This document shows, in pieces, positions 8,667-16,751 of a DNA stretch of 23,507 nucleotides; position 1 is the first letter of the stretch; the number at the start of each line of letters is the position of its first letter. The notes beneath the pieces were generated by a model, which saw nothing but the letters and a program-made list of their open reading frames with translations, did no database searches and was not told where the DNA came from. This DNA comes from UBA7236 sp964638865 (GTDB taxonomy: Bacteria > Bacteroidota > Bacteroidia > Chitinophagales > BACL12), in NCBI GenBank assembly GCA_964638865.1, contig CAZXBG010000051.1, positions 1 through 23,507 on the forward strand, read 5' to 3'. A program made the translations under genes and the position numbers.

Positions 8667-9827
8667 ATGCTGATAGCTGTTAATACCCGTTTCCTTATTA
8701 AGGATAAGCTGGAAGGTATTGGTTGGTTCACTTATGAAACCATGAAACGCCTCACCCGAAATCACCCGGAACATACATTCCTGTTTTTGTTCGACCGTGA
8801 TTGGGACCCCGAATTTATTTTTTCCGACAATATTATTCCTGTAAAGGTTTGGCCTCCTGCCCGTCATCCTTATTTGTGGAAATATTGGTTCGATTATGCC
8901 ATACCTCAGGTATTTAAAAAATATAAACCGGATGTATTTATTTCAACCGATGGATTTTTATCCTTAAAAACGCATGTGCCTACACTACTTGTAATTCATG
9001 ATCTTGGATTTGAACATTATCCGGAACATACTCCCGGTATTGTAAGTAAATATTATAGAAAATTTACTCCGCTGTATGCAAAAAAGGCTGCCCGTATAAT
9101 AACTGTTTCTCAATTTTCTAAGGATGATATTGTTAAACATTACCATGTAGACCCTAAAAAAATTGATGTTGCACACAATGGCGCTAATGAACAATATGTT
9201 GTATTGCCTGAAGAAGAAAAAGTGATCACAAGACAAAATTTTGCAGGTGGAAAAAACTATTTTGTATATGTAGGATCAGTGCATCCACGAAAAAATGTGA
9301 AAAATTTATTGTTGGCATTCGACCTTTTAAAAAAGGAAAATGCCTCCGACCAGAAATTAGTAATTGTAGGTAGAATGGCATGGAAGACAGATGAAACACA
9401 AGCTGTTTACGACAATATGCAATTTAAAGAAGATGTTATTTTTACGGGACACCTGCAATTAAATGATCTTACTCGTATCGTTGCTTCTGCCGATGCTTTT
9501 GTTTTTCCTTCTTTGTTTGAAGGTTTTGGAATTCCGGTTTTGGAAGCAAGAGCATGTGGAGTTCCGGTTATTACATCCGATCGAACCAGTTTGCCTGAAG
9601 TAGCCGGCGAAAATGCACTGTATTTTAATCCTGACGATATCAATGATATAAAAAATGCAATGGAGGAATTTTTGTTTAATCGCAAAAAATATCTTCCGGG
9701 TGCAAATGATATTCAAAATGTTAAACAGGAATTCAACTGGGACAGATCAGCAAACATTATTTTTAATGCGGCATTACACTGTCTGAAAAAAAGTCCAAAA
9801 GAAAGTCATTCCATTGTGTTGAATTAA
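8667..9827 (+). CDS. GT4 family glycosyltransferase (GT-B fold)
   Basis: The 386-residue, probably cytoplasmic enzyme would transfer an activated sugar during glycan assembly. The N-terminal acceptor domain carries LLVIHDLGFEHYPEHTP (107-123) with the conserved His111. The C-terminal donor domain begins near YVGSVHPRKN (201-210, Lys209) and contains the retaining GT4 EX7E motif, FEGFGIPVLE (E285 and E293), and VPVITSDRTSLPEVAG (299-314). These match RfaB/mannosyltransferase-type enzymes. The sugar and acceptor cannot be assigned. It is divergent from the flippase gene, which suggests a shared role in surface glycan synthesis. Two ATG codons are not in competition: 8667 starts directly at the first beta strand, MLIAVNTRF. 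Confidence 0.9.
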   Translation: MLIAVNTRFLIKDKLEGIGWFTYETMKRLTRNHPEHTFLFLFDRDWDPEFIFSDNIIPVKVWPPARHPYLWKYWFDYAIPQVFKKYKPDVFISTDGFLSLKTHVPTLLVIHDLGFEHYPEHTPGIVSKYYRKFTPLYAKKAARIITVSQFSKDDIVKHYHVDPKKIDVAHNGANEQYVVLPEEEKVITRQNFAGGKNYFVYVGSVHPRKNVKNLLLAFDLLKKENASDQKLVIVGRMAWKTDETQAVYDNMQFKEDVIFTGHLQLNDLTRIVASADAFVFPSLFEGFGIPVLEARACGVPVITSDRTSLPEVAGENALYFNPDDINDIKNAMEEFLFNRKKYLPGANDIQNVKQEFNWDRSANIIFNAALHCLKKSPKESHSIVLN

Positions 9828-9920
9828 TTGTTTTTTAGCTCGTTTTTTTTATTTTTGAAACAAATTGTGTTTATCACGGTTAATTTGTCTTAAAATAGGT
9901 GATTTATATCCTTTTTTGTC

Positions 9921-9928
9921 TAAATTTG
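9921..9928 (+). promoter_or_regulatory. -7 element (TAAATTTG) upstream of the T9SS cargo gene
   Basis: Exact match to TANNTTTG, 22 bp before ATG 9951, predicting a leader of about 15-18 nt. No clear TTTG is found at the 19-21 bp spacing. Confidence 0.45.
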
Positions 9929-9950
9929 AATAAAAGAACTTAATTGAAAT

Positions 9951-11825
9951 ATGCGTTATATAATTTTTACCTCCCTTTTTCTATGTTTGTTTGCCGATAT
10001 TCAGGCTCAGGAATCTGATACTGATAATAAACCACTTAAATTTCCGTTAGCGGCAACGCTTGATTTTAGCAAAATTAAAACACAATGGAATCCTCAATTA
10101 CTGTGTTTGGAAATGCCTGCTCCCGGAGCTGAAACCTATAGAAGGTATCTTATCGATCTTAAAGATGAACTTTATCAGAATAAAACATTTACTCCAGTAA
10201 ATAATTTTAAACAATCTAAAACCAGTGATCTTCCTGATCCTTCGGTTTTAAGCGGTTGGGAAGGAAATCTTATGGGAACCGGTGTTCCAAATGACAACGA
10301 TATGGCAATTTCAAATGACGGTAAAATTGTTTCCGTGATTAATTCCTCCATTTATATTTATGATACTTTAGGTTTATTGTTGCAATCTGTTTATTTATCC
10401 ACTTTTGCTGATACACTTAATATTGCGGCTTCTGCATTTGATCCTAAAGTAATGTACGATCCTCGCGCAGATAAATTTATTTTATTGTTTCTCAATGGAT
10501 TTACCCCCGAAACCAGTTTAATAACCGTTGCGTTTTCGAAAACAAATGATCCAACCGGCGAATGGAATTTTTATGCGTTACCGGGAAATCCAAAGAATAA
10601 TAATCTGTGGACAGATTTTCCAATGTTTGCAATAACAGAAGAAGAATTATTTCTCACTATTAATTTAATTATTCCCGATGAACCCTGGCAAACAGGTTTT
10701 AGTGAAACCCTGATCTGGCAAATGAGTTTGGATAAAGGTTATGCAGGTGATTCGCTAGATGCGGTTTTTCATGACAATATATTTTTTGATGGCAAACCCA
10801 TTCGCAATTTAAATCCGGTTAAAGGAGGAGAAACTACCTATGGTCCGGATATGTATTTTTTGAGCAACAGAAATTTTTCTCCCGAAAATGATACCATATT
10901 TATAGTGCATGTAACCGGTTTGCTCGATGATCCTGAAACAACTGTTGAAGTTGATTATTCCATTGCAAATAAAAAATACGGAGTGCCTCCACAGGCGCGA
11001 CAATATCTCACACATATTTTCGATACGAATGATGGGAGAGTGCTCGGTTCATTTTATGAGGATGGTCAAATTCAATTTGTGTCGAATTCACTAGACCCAA
11101 CAACAGGATTTTGTGGTATCTATCACGGAATAATAACAGATCTGGATGGGGAAAGAATTATCACAGCGAATATTATTGGTGATGATACTTTGGATTTCGG
11201 ATACCCGAATATTTCTTATTCCGGACATTACGATGGTGATAATCAATCCATAATTGTTTTCGATCATACTGCACCTACAGTTAATGCAGGTATGAGTGCT
11301 ATTTATTTTAATTGGTATGCTTATTCCAATCCAGTAAATATTAAAACAGGTGATACCTATGTAAATGTTTTATCCGGTGCGTACGAACGCTGGGGTGATT
11401 ATACCGGTTCCCAAAGGCGATATAACCATCCTGGTGAAGTTTGGGTGAGTGGTAACTTCGGAAAATTTGTTGAAACATTTCCCTTCTCCAGCAGAAATAA
11501 TGCAACATGGATAGCAAAACTCGAAAGTAATGATGTACATGCCGCCGATATCGTAACGGAAGAAAATAATTTGCATTCAAAAGTTTATCCGAATCCATTA
11601 ACAAATTATTTTACAACAGAATTTGAATTGCCAAATTCGGGTGTGGTTGAAATACGTATTTTTGATATGAGCGGAAAACAAATTAAATATTTATTAAACA
11701 CAGAAGGTTCAAAGGGTTTGAATGTATTTTCTTTTTCTTTGGAACCTTTGGCCGTTGGTAATTATATTTTGGAGATAAAATTGGATGATGTTGTTTATTC
11801 TGTAAAACAAATAAATAAGCAGTAA
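9951..11825 (+). CDS. secreted protein of unknown function with T9SS type A sorting domain
   Basis: The 624-residue protein has an N-terminal signal peptide (MRYIIFTSLFLCLFADIQAQ, cleavage likely after AQA or AQ) and ends in an 82-residue T9SS type A domain from about 543, starting KVYPNPLTNYF and containing IFDMSGK and LAVGNYILEI. It is therefore expected to cross the outer membrane through the type IX system and be released or surface-anchored. The central part (about 100-520) is beta-rich with recurring aspartate-containing turns and aromatic blocks, such as VMYDPRADKFILLF and WTDFPMFAITEEELFLTIN, as in beta-propeller-like secreted proteins. I see no catalytic motif. It is monocistronic, with its own -7 element. 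Confidence 0.85.
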   Translation: MRYIIFTSLFLCLFADIQAQESDTDNKPLKFPLAATLDFSKIKTQWNPQLLCLEMPAPGAETYRRYLIDLKDELYQNKTFTPVNNFKQSKTSDLPDPSVLSGWEGNLMGTGVPNDNDMAISNDGKIVSVINSSIYIYDTLGLLLQSVYLSTFADTLNIAASAFDPKVMYDPRADKFILLFLNGFTPETSLITVAFSKTNDPTGEWNFYALPGNPKNNNLWTDFPMFAITEEELFLTINLIIPDEPWQTGFSETLIWQMSLDKGYAGDSLDAVFHDNIFFDGKPIRNLNPVKGGETTYGPDMYFLSNRNFSPENDTIFIVHVTGLLDDPETTVEVDYSIANKKYGVPPQARQYLTHIFDTNDGRVLGSFYEDGQIQFVSNSLDPTTGFCGIYHGIITDLDGERIITANIIGDDTLDFGYPNISYSGHYDGDNQSIIVFDHTAPTVNAGMSAIYFNWYAYSNPVNIKTGDTYVNVLSGAYERWGDYTGSQRRYNHPGEVWVSGNFGKFVETFPFSSRNNATWIAKLESNDVHAADIVTEENNLHSKVYPNPLTNYFTTEFELPNSGVVEIRIFDMSGKQIKYLLNTEGSKGLNVFSFSLEPLAVGNYILEIKLDDVVYSVKQINKQ

Positions 11826-11951
11826 TAAATAATTCGTTTTGTAATATCTAAATTGTATAAACTGGAATCACTTTGGGAATCCTTTGTGCCTTAGGTTCTT
11901 CGTAGGCTGTTTACTTACTCTGTGTGTTGAATTTCCTATTTATTGGCAATA

Positions 11952-11983
11952 ATTGTCACACCCGATTAATACACTTAAATTTG
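11952..11983 (+). promoter_or_regulatory. promoter of rlmD
   Basis: TAAATTTG (11976-11983) matches TANNTTTG exactly. ATTG (11952-11955) is a 3/4 match to the TTTG -33 element with a 20-bp spacer, inside the 19-21 bp range. The predicted leader is about 35 nt before ATG 12024. Confidence 0.6.
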
Positions 11984-12023
11984 CACCCTAAAATGGTATC
12001 AGATAATTATTGAATGGTGTGAA

Positions 12024-13427
12024 ATGCGAAAAAGAAAGAAATTAAAGGTATTAGAAAATGTAACCATAACTCAAATTGCCGACCAGGGAATTGGAATAGG
12101 AAGGGTAGAAGGGAAGGTGATAATGGCGGAAAACACTATTCCGGGTGATGTAATTGATTTGCAGATCACCAAAGGAAAAAGTGATTATGCAATTGGATAT
12201 GCGGTTAAATTTCATGAATATTCGAAGCTGCGTGTTATCCCATTTTGCGAACATTTTGGAGTTTGCGGTGGATGTACCTGGCAAAATGTAGCGTATGAAA
12301 CGCAACTGGTGTTCAAAATGCAATTAGTGAATGATGCTTTTAGAAGAATAGGTAAGATAGAATCGCTCAAAATATTGCCAATATTACCGGCTCCCTTTGA
12401 TAAATATTATCGCAATAAATTGGAATTTACTTTTACCAATTCAGGGTATGTTGCCGGCAAATTTTCACGGGATGAGGTGATAGAAAAAAAACCTGCTTTA
12501 GGTTTTCACGTGCGTAAGGAATTTGCCCATGTTTTTGATATAAAACATTGTTACCTTCAGCCGTATCCTTCTAATGAAATACGTCTTGCATTTAAAGCTT
12601 ACGCTACCGTACATCAATTACCATTTTACGATCTACGCAATCAGACAGGATATCTCAGAAACCTTATTGTAAAAAATACACTAACTGGTGGATTAATGGT
12701 AATACTTGTTGTTGCAGAAGATAAACCGGAATTATTATTGCCTTTATTGCAACATGTGTCAAACACATTTCCGGAAATTACTTCGTTGTATTATTGTATC
12801 AATCAAAAAAATAACGATTCCACTTACGATCAGGAAATGATCTTATTTGCAGGGGAAAAATTTATTACGGAACAAATAGATCATATCCAATATAAACTCG
12901 GACCTAAATCTTTTTTTCAGACCAATATTTCTCAGGCGGTTAATTTGTATCATATTGCTTTGGAATATGCAGATCTTAAAAAAGAGGATATTGTGTATGA
13001 TTTTTATACCGGTTTGGGAAGTATTGCTTTGTTAGCGGCAACTCAATGTAAAAAAGTGATAGGGGTTGAAAGTGTGGAGGCGGCAGTAGAGGATGCAAAA
13101 ATGAATGCTACAGCAAATAATATTGATAACTGCACCTTTATTTACGGTGATATGGCTAAAGTATTCGACAATGATTTTATTAATACTTACGGCAAAGCAA
13201 ATGTTGTTATAACAGATCCTCCACGCGTTGGAATGCACAAAGATGTGTGTTTAAAATTACTGGAACTAGAGCCGGAAAAAATAGTTTATGTGAGTTGTAA
13301 TCCCGTAACGCAGGCGCGAGATATTCAAATACTTTCCGAAAAGTATGAAGTAATTACAATGCAACCCGTAGATATGTTTCCGCAGACTTATCATGTGGAA
13401 AATGTGGCATTGTTGCGTTTAAAATAG
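12024..13427 (+). CDS. rlmD: 23S rRNA (uracil-5-)-methyltransferase RlmD
   Basis: The 467-residue, SAM-dependent enzyme is predicted to make 5-methyluridine in 23S rRNA (U1939 in E. coli). An N-terminal TRAM domain (about 8-65) is followed by the [4Fe-4S] cysteines C75, C81 and C84 (CEHFGVCGGC) with C176 in KHCYLQP. The methyltransferase domain has the FFQTN block (297-301), SAM motif DFYTGLG (326-332), DPPR (398-401), SCNP (424-427) with catalytic C425, and the general-base E459 in HVEN. All residues expected for activity are present. Some TrmA-family members of this type act on tRNA or other uridines, so exact site specificity is inferred. ATG 12024 follows a good promoter, and the gene stands alone. 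Confidence 0.92.
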   Translation: MRKRKKLKVLENVTITQIADQGIGIGRVEGKVIMAENTIPGDVIDLQITKGKSDYAIGYAVKFHEYSKLRVIPFCEHFGVCGGCTWQNVAYETQLVFKMQLVNDAFRRIGKIESLKILPILPAPFDKYYRNKLEFTFTNSGYVAGKFSRDEVIEKKPALGFHVRKEFAHVFDIKHCYLQPYPSNEIRLAFKAYATVHQLPFYDLRNQTGYLRNLIVKNTLTGGLMVILVVAEDKPELLLPLLQHVSNTFPEITSLYYCINQKNNDSTYDQEMILFAGEKFITEQIDHIQYKLGPKSFFQTNISQAVNLYHIALEYADLKKEDIVYDFYTGLGSIALLAATQCKKVIGVESVEAAVEDAKMNATANNIDNCTFIYGDMAKVFDNDFINTYGKANVVITDPPRVGMHKDVCLKLLELEPEKIVYVSCNPVTQARDIQILSEKYEVITMQPVDMFPQTYHVENVALLRLK

Positions 13428-13569
13428 ATCGTCAAATAAATATTACCACCGGGCACTGCTTTATGGACATGGGTATCGAGACAAGAGAAAAAAAGGATGA
13501 GATATTTTGAAATTATTACAATGCTTGAATATCTGCTCCTTGGAACAATAAGTTTCCAATGTTACAAAT

Positions 13570-13630
13570 TGCCACTGCCACTGCACACTGCTCACTACCA
13601 CCGCCCACCGCTCACTGCTCCCTGCCCCCG
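13570..13630. repeat. degenerate C-rich CACTGC-type tandem repeat
   Basis: About 60 bp of 6-7 bp units such as CCACTG, CACACTG, CTCACT, CCCACCG, CTCACTG and CTCCCTG read on the plus strand. It is far richer in C than its AT-rich surroundings. It lies between two convergent genes and overlaps the last codons and stop of the patatin-like gene at 13612. Confidence 0.7.
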
Positions 13631-15849
13631 AGCAATTCCACCAATTTATTATAAGCCTCCGCATTGTAAACGTTATGCACTGCATTATTAATGTCTTGTT
13701 TTTCTCCGGCGGTAAGATGAAAACTAAGGGATGCGCGTTTATTGTTTTCGGATGGTTGATATTCAAAGGTTATTACCTCCATTTTGCCTTCTAAAATTTC
13801 ATCTAAATAATTAAGTATCTGGTCATTTTGGTAATCCTGAATTTCCACCCAATTAGAATATAAATTTTCCACCGGGCTCATAAATTTTTGCATCACACCA
13901 TTACTCATATTTTTTTTGATCTTCATCTCTTGTTCAATGGCGCGAATATTTACTATAATAACTCCGCTGGTGTTTTCAAGTATCCAATCATTAAAAACAG
14001 CAATAAATTGTGCGGCAGTTTGTGTGCCGTAATTATCTCTAATTCCCGCATCCATTATTTCAATTTCCGGTGACGTAGGGAGATGCACATTTGGCAATAT
14101 ATAAGGAAAGGTGCAATTCATACGCAATACACTGGTAAATAAAATGCTGTCGGTATTATTATTATCAAGTAAATAATGAATATCCGCACCATCAATTTCA
14201 GGTTGTGCAAAGTGTCTGCTGCGATTTTGCGGTTTTGCAAGGTAGGAGACCGAGTGAGCTCCGATATATAATTTTCTTTCATCATTTATAATAGTAGGAG
14301 TGAAGATCATCATAGGTATTTTAGCAGAATATTCAGGTTCCTTATAATAAATCAATGGGCGAAACAAAACGGAATCGGTATTTTCATTCAATATTTTTTC
14401 AAACATGTAACCGCGATCTTTTCTATATACTTCATCTTCGTAATTATATTTTTGCCAGGGATAAAAAAGATCATTTACTACAATTGTAAAACTTAGGGCA
14501 TTCAACAGGTCAGCGGAAATATTATCGGTATATTGTTTATCATTTAAATTTATAGCAGCACCATTTAATGATTGCAAATACAACTCGCGATAATAAGCTG
14601 CTGCTAACATACCTCCTGATGCTCCGGTGATCAAAGGGCATTGTTGCATTAATTTGTGTTGTGTAAGACTGTCGGCATACTGAAGAACCTGCATAGTAAA
14701 AGACATGGCCCGCAAGCCGCCCCCGCTACAATTTATAAAGACCAATTTTGGTTTTTCATTGGCGGGTGTAAAATTCGTTTTTCGGTTTTCTAATATTTGT
14801 AGGGTATTTCTAATGTCCCCATTGGCATAAGCAGTGTCTGAAATTATTTTTAATCTGTCGATGCTGTACTCAGAGGTAGAATCGTAATTTAATCCGTAAA
14901 CTTTATTTTTATAACTTAGTAAATTGGAATGCATCATTGCATTTATAAAAAGTATGATTAGGAGAAAAAATATCAATTTCCACGGCCCCATCCAGTAATA
15001 AAATGCACCTGTTAAAACGATCAAAATTGCAACAAGTAAAACTATACTGGCAGCGGCAGGAATTCTAAAAATTGGATTATCCATCAGTAAACCAAAAAGT
15101 ATAATTAAAATAATACTACTCACTTCAATAAAAAATGCATTTGCATGATGTTGTTTATATACAGATCTTATAACGGATTCCGGGTAGTGGTCAGCCGATC
15201 TGGTGTGTTTCCACCTTAAATTGTTGTTGAGATAATACTCCGTTTGTACCCTGTTTTTCGACATTACTTCCTCGTGTGTCGGCTCATCAGGGTCGTGTTG
15301 TGTAATCGCTTCTTTTTTCTTTTTAATAATGCCAATTATTTGAAAAATATCTTTATTGGTCCTGAAAAAATAGACCATAGAAATAAGAATTACTGAAATA
15401 AGTCCCGTAATAAATCCACCTATACTGGCTGCAATAGTGAATAGGTTTAAAAGTCCTTCCTTCGATTGAAATGCAATAATTTCAAATATGTATATGATAA
15501 AAAATAGCAACGGAAAAAATGCATTATTTAAACAATAGGTGCCAAAAGGTTTTTTTAAAGTAGCGAGAAACGAAAAATTATGTGCATTCAAAATGTAACT
15601 CGTAATATTCCACACAATAAAAAAACCGCCCATTGCAGCACCTAAAATGCAAAAGCTGCTAAAATTTACCTTGCCGACATATTCAGGATCGAGAAATAAT
15701 AAGGAAATGCCATAACGGGAACCTGTAAGTCCGGCAGAAATACTAATCAAAAATATCCACGATAACAATAAAAAATGATTGCGTTTAACATGCAACATCA
15801 GCAACCTCACCGGGAACGAATAAAGAATACTGTAGAGTGCTTTTTGCAT
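13612..15849 (-). CDS. patatin-like phospholipase with N-terminal multi-pass membrane domain
   Basis: The 745-residue protein has two parts. Residues about 25-310 hold about seven hydrophobic segments, near 25-53, 62-86, 109-127, 136-162, 238-257, 263-287 and 289-308, with a charged loop at about 165-235. Residues about 365-640 form a patatin domain: the oxyanion-hole SGGGLRA (375-381), the nucleophile motif GASGG with Ser411 (409-413) and the DAG motif with Asp600 (600-602). The Ser-Asp dyad is complete, so lipid acyl hydrolase activity is expected, probably at the cytoplasmic face of the inner membrane. Substrate is unknown. The last codons (GGREQ) and the stop lie inside a C-rich repeat, so the C-terminus may have been altered by it. 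Confidence 0.85.
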   Translation of the reverse strand: MQKALYSILYSFPVRLLMLHVKRNHFLLLSWIFLISISAGLTGSRYGISLLFLDPEYVGKVNFSSFCILGAAMGGFFIVWNITSYILNAHNFSFLATLKKPFGTYCLNNAFFPLLFFIIYIFEIIAFQSKEGLLNLFTIAASIGGFITGLISVILISMVYFFRTNKDIFQIIGIIKKKKEAITQHDPDEPTHEEVMSKNRVQTEYYLNNNLRWKHTRSADHYPESVIRSVYKQHHANAFFIEVSSIILIILFGLLMDNPIFRIPAAASIVLLVAILIVLTGAFYYWMGPWKLIFFLLIILFINAMMHSNLLSYKNKVYGLNYDSTSEYSIDRLKIISDTAYANGDIRNTLQILENRKTNFTPANEKPKLVFINCSGGGLRAMSFTMQVLQYADSLTQHKLMQQCPLITGASGGMLAAAYYRELYLQSLNGAAINLNDKQYTDNISADLLNALSFTIVVNDLFYPWQKYNYEDEVYRKDRGYMFEKILNENTDSVLFRPLIYYKEPEYSAKIPMMIFTPTIINDERKLYIGAHSVSYLAKPQNRSRHFAQPEIDGADIHYLLDNNNTDSILFTSVLRMNCTFPYILPNVHLPTSPEIEIMDAGIRDNYGTQTAAQFIAVFNDWILENTSGVIIVNIRAIEQEMKIKKNMSNGVMQKFMSPVENLYSNWVEIQDYQNDQILNYLDEILEGKMEVITFEYQPSENNKRASLSFHLTAGEKQDINNAVHNVYNAEAYNKLVELLGGREQ

Positions 15850-16188
15850 ATTGTGTTCAATCAGTTTTACGCATATCCTATTATAAAGGTTCTGCGTGGG
15901 TTGTCATAGTTATGCAACGAACGTGAATCTCAGAAAATTATAAAAAGGGAATTGAACTTTATCGCGCTATAAAAGTGGAACCTGTATAAAAAGGAAATGC
16001 AGCATGCTCCTCATCATGCTGCATCCATTTAGGGGTAATGTTGCCTAACCAATAACCTGTAAAGGTTGACCCAAAGAAAAGTATTATTTCTGATAATTGC
16101 AAATAATTTAAACATTTATTGTAAAATTTAGAAATATTTGAATATTTTTGAGAATTCATTGTCGATAAGCTAAAAAATTCTCTCTGAT
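15850..16188. other. intergenic region between the patatin-like and Lrp genes, with a perfect 10-bp inverted repeat
   Basis: No gene here is well supported. The region holds ATGCAGCATG (15997-16006) and CATGCTGCAT (16015-16024), a perfect 10-bp stem with an 8-nt loop. On the minus strand it is followed by a T-rich run (TTCCTTTTTAT), so it could terminate minus-strand transcription. A smaller AACCT/AGGTT hairpin lies near 16045-16065. The Lrp promoter lies at 16118-16150. Confidence 0.6.
16118..16150 (+). promoter_or_regulatory. promoter of the Lrp/AsnC gene
   Basis: TATTTTTG (16143-16150) matches TANNTTTG. ATTG (16118-16121) is a 3/4 match to TTTG with a 21-bp spacer. The leader would be about 33 nt before ATG 16189. 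Confidence 0.5.
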
Positions 16189-16668
16189 ATGTCTGAAAAT
16201 TACGGAATTGATAAAGTTGATATCCAGATTCTGCACATGTTAATGCAGAATGCGATGACTCCCTTTACCGAAATTGCCCAAAAAATAGGCGTTTCCCCTG
16301 GTACTATCCATGTTCGCATGAAAAAAATGGATTCTATAGGGCTCATAAAGTCGTCGCACCTTATGGTAAATCCCTTAAAATTGGGTTATGGAATTACTGC
16401 CTTTTTGGGCGTTTATCTCGATAAAAGCAGCATGTACGACAATGTTGTAAAAGACCTCGAAAAAATTCCTGAGATCGTAGATTGCCATTATATGACTGGA
16501 ACCTACAGCATGTTTGTAAAGATCATCTGCAAAGACACGCTGCATCTCAAAGAAATTCTGCACGATAAAATTCAGCAAATATCCGGTATCGATCGAACAG
16601 AAACTTTTATTTCCCTCGAAGAAAGTTTTAACAGGCCAATGAAGATTGATCAGGATAAACGGAAATGA
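16189..16668 (+). CDS. Lrp/AsnC family transcriptional regulator
   Basis: The 159-residue protein is of the normal family length. An N-terminal winged helix-turn-helix (about 8-55; IDKVDIQILHMLMQNA, then TEIAQKIGVSPGTIHVRMKKM as the recognition part) is followed by a ligand-binding RAM domain (about 68-145) with the conserved turn region TGTYSMFVKI (103-112). It should form dimers or octamers that bind DNA and respond to an amino acid or similar effector. No metabolic gene lies beside it, so targets and ligand cannot be inferred. Its promoter region is unusually long, and autoregulation is common in this family. ATG 16189 gives the expected N-terminus. Confidence 0.92.
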   Translation: MSENYGIDKVDIQILHMLMQNAMTPFTEIAQKIGVSPGTIHVRMKKMDSIGLIKSSHLMVNPLKLGYGITAFLGVYLDKSSMYDNVVKDLEKIPEIVDCHYMTGTYSMFVKIICKDTLHLKEILHDKIQQISGIDRTETFISLEESFNRPMKIDQDKRK

Positions 16669-16692
16669 AACTAAAATGATTAAACCAACAAA

Positions 16693-16739
16693 GTTAGCAT
16701 CGACTATCTGCGTCCTGTTATGATACTCGATACCCTAAC
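16693..16739. terminator. long imperfect hairpin between convergent genes, possible terminator
   Basis: GTTAG (16693-16697) pairs with CTAAC (16735-16739), ATCGA (16699-16703) with TCGAT (16727-16731), and TATC (16705-16708) with GATA (16722-16725), giving 14 base pairs interrupted by small mismatches around a 13-nt loop. It sits in the 83-bp gap between the convergent Lrp and DUF3137 genes. No proper T tract follows on the plus strand. On the minus strand TTTGTTGGTTT follows. Confidence 0.4.
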
Positions 16740-16751
16740 CAACATAATCTC

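Noticed and set aside
11826..12023. Degenerate CTTTGTG/CTCTGTG-like text upstream of the rlmD promoter
   Set aside because: It vaguely resembles short degenerate repeats seen between Bacteroidota genes, but the match here is too loose to call a repeat.
13497..13691. 64-codon plus-strand ORF rich in Pro and His
   Set aside because: It is a translation of the C-rich tandem repeat and the antisense of the patatin-like gene end.
15959..16159. 66-codon minus-strand ORF upstream of the Lrp gene
   Set aside because: It overlaps the Lrp promoter, contains the perfect inverted repeat, has no recognisable motif and shows no initiation signal. Its GSTF duplicates look accidental.
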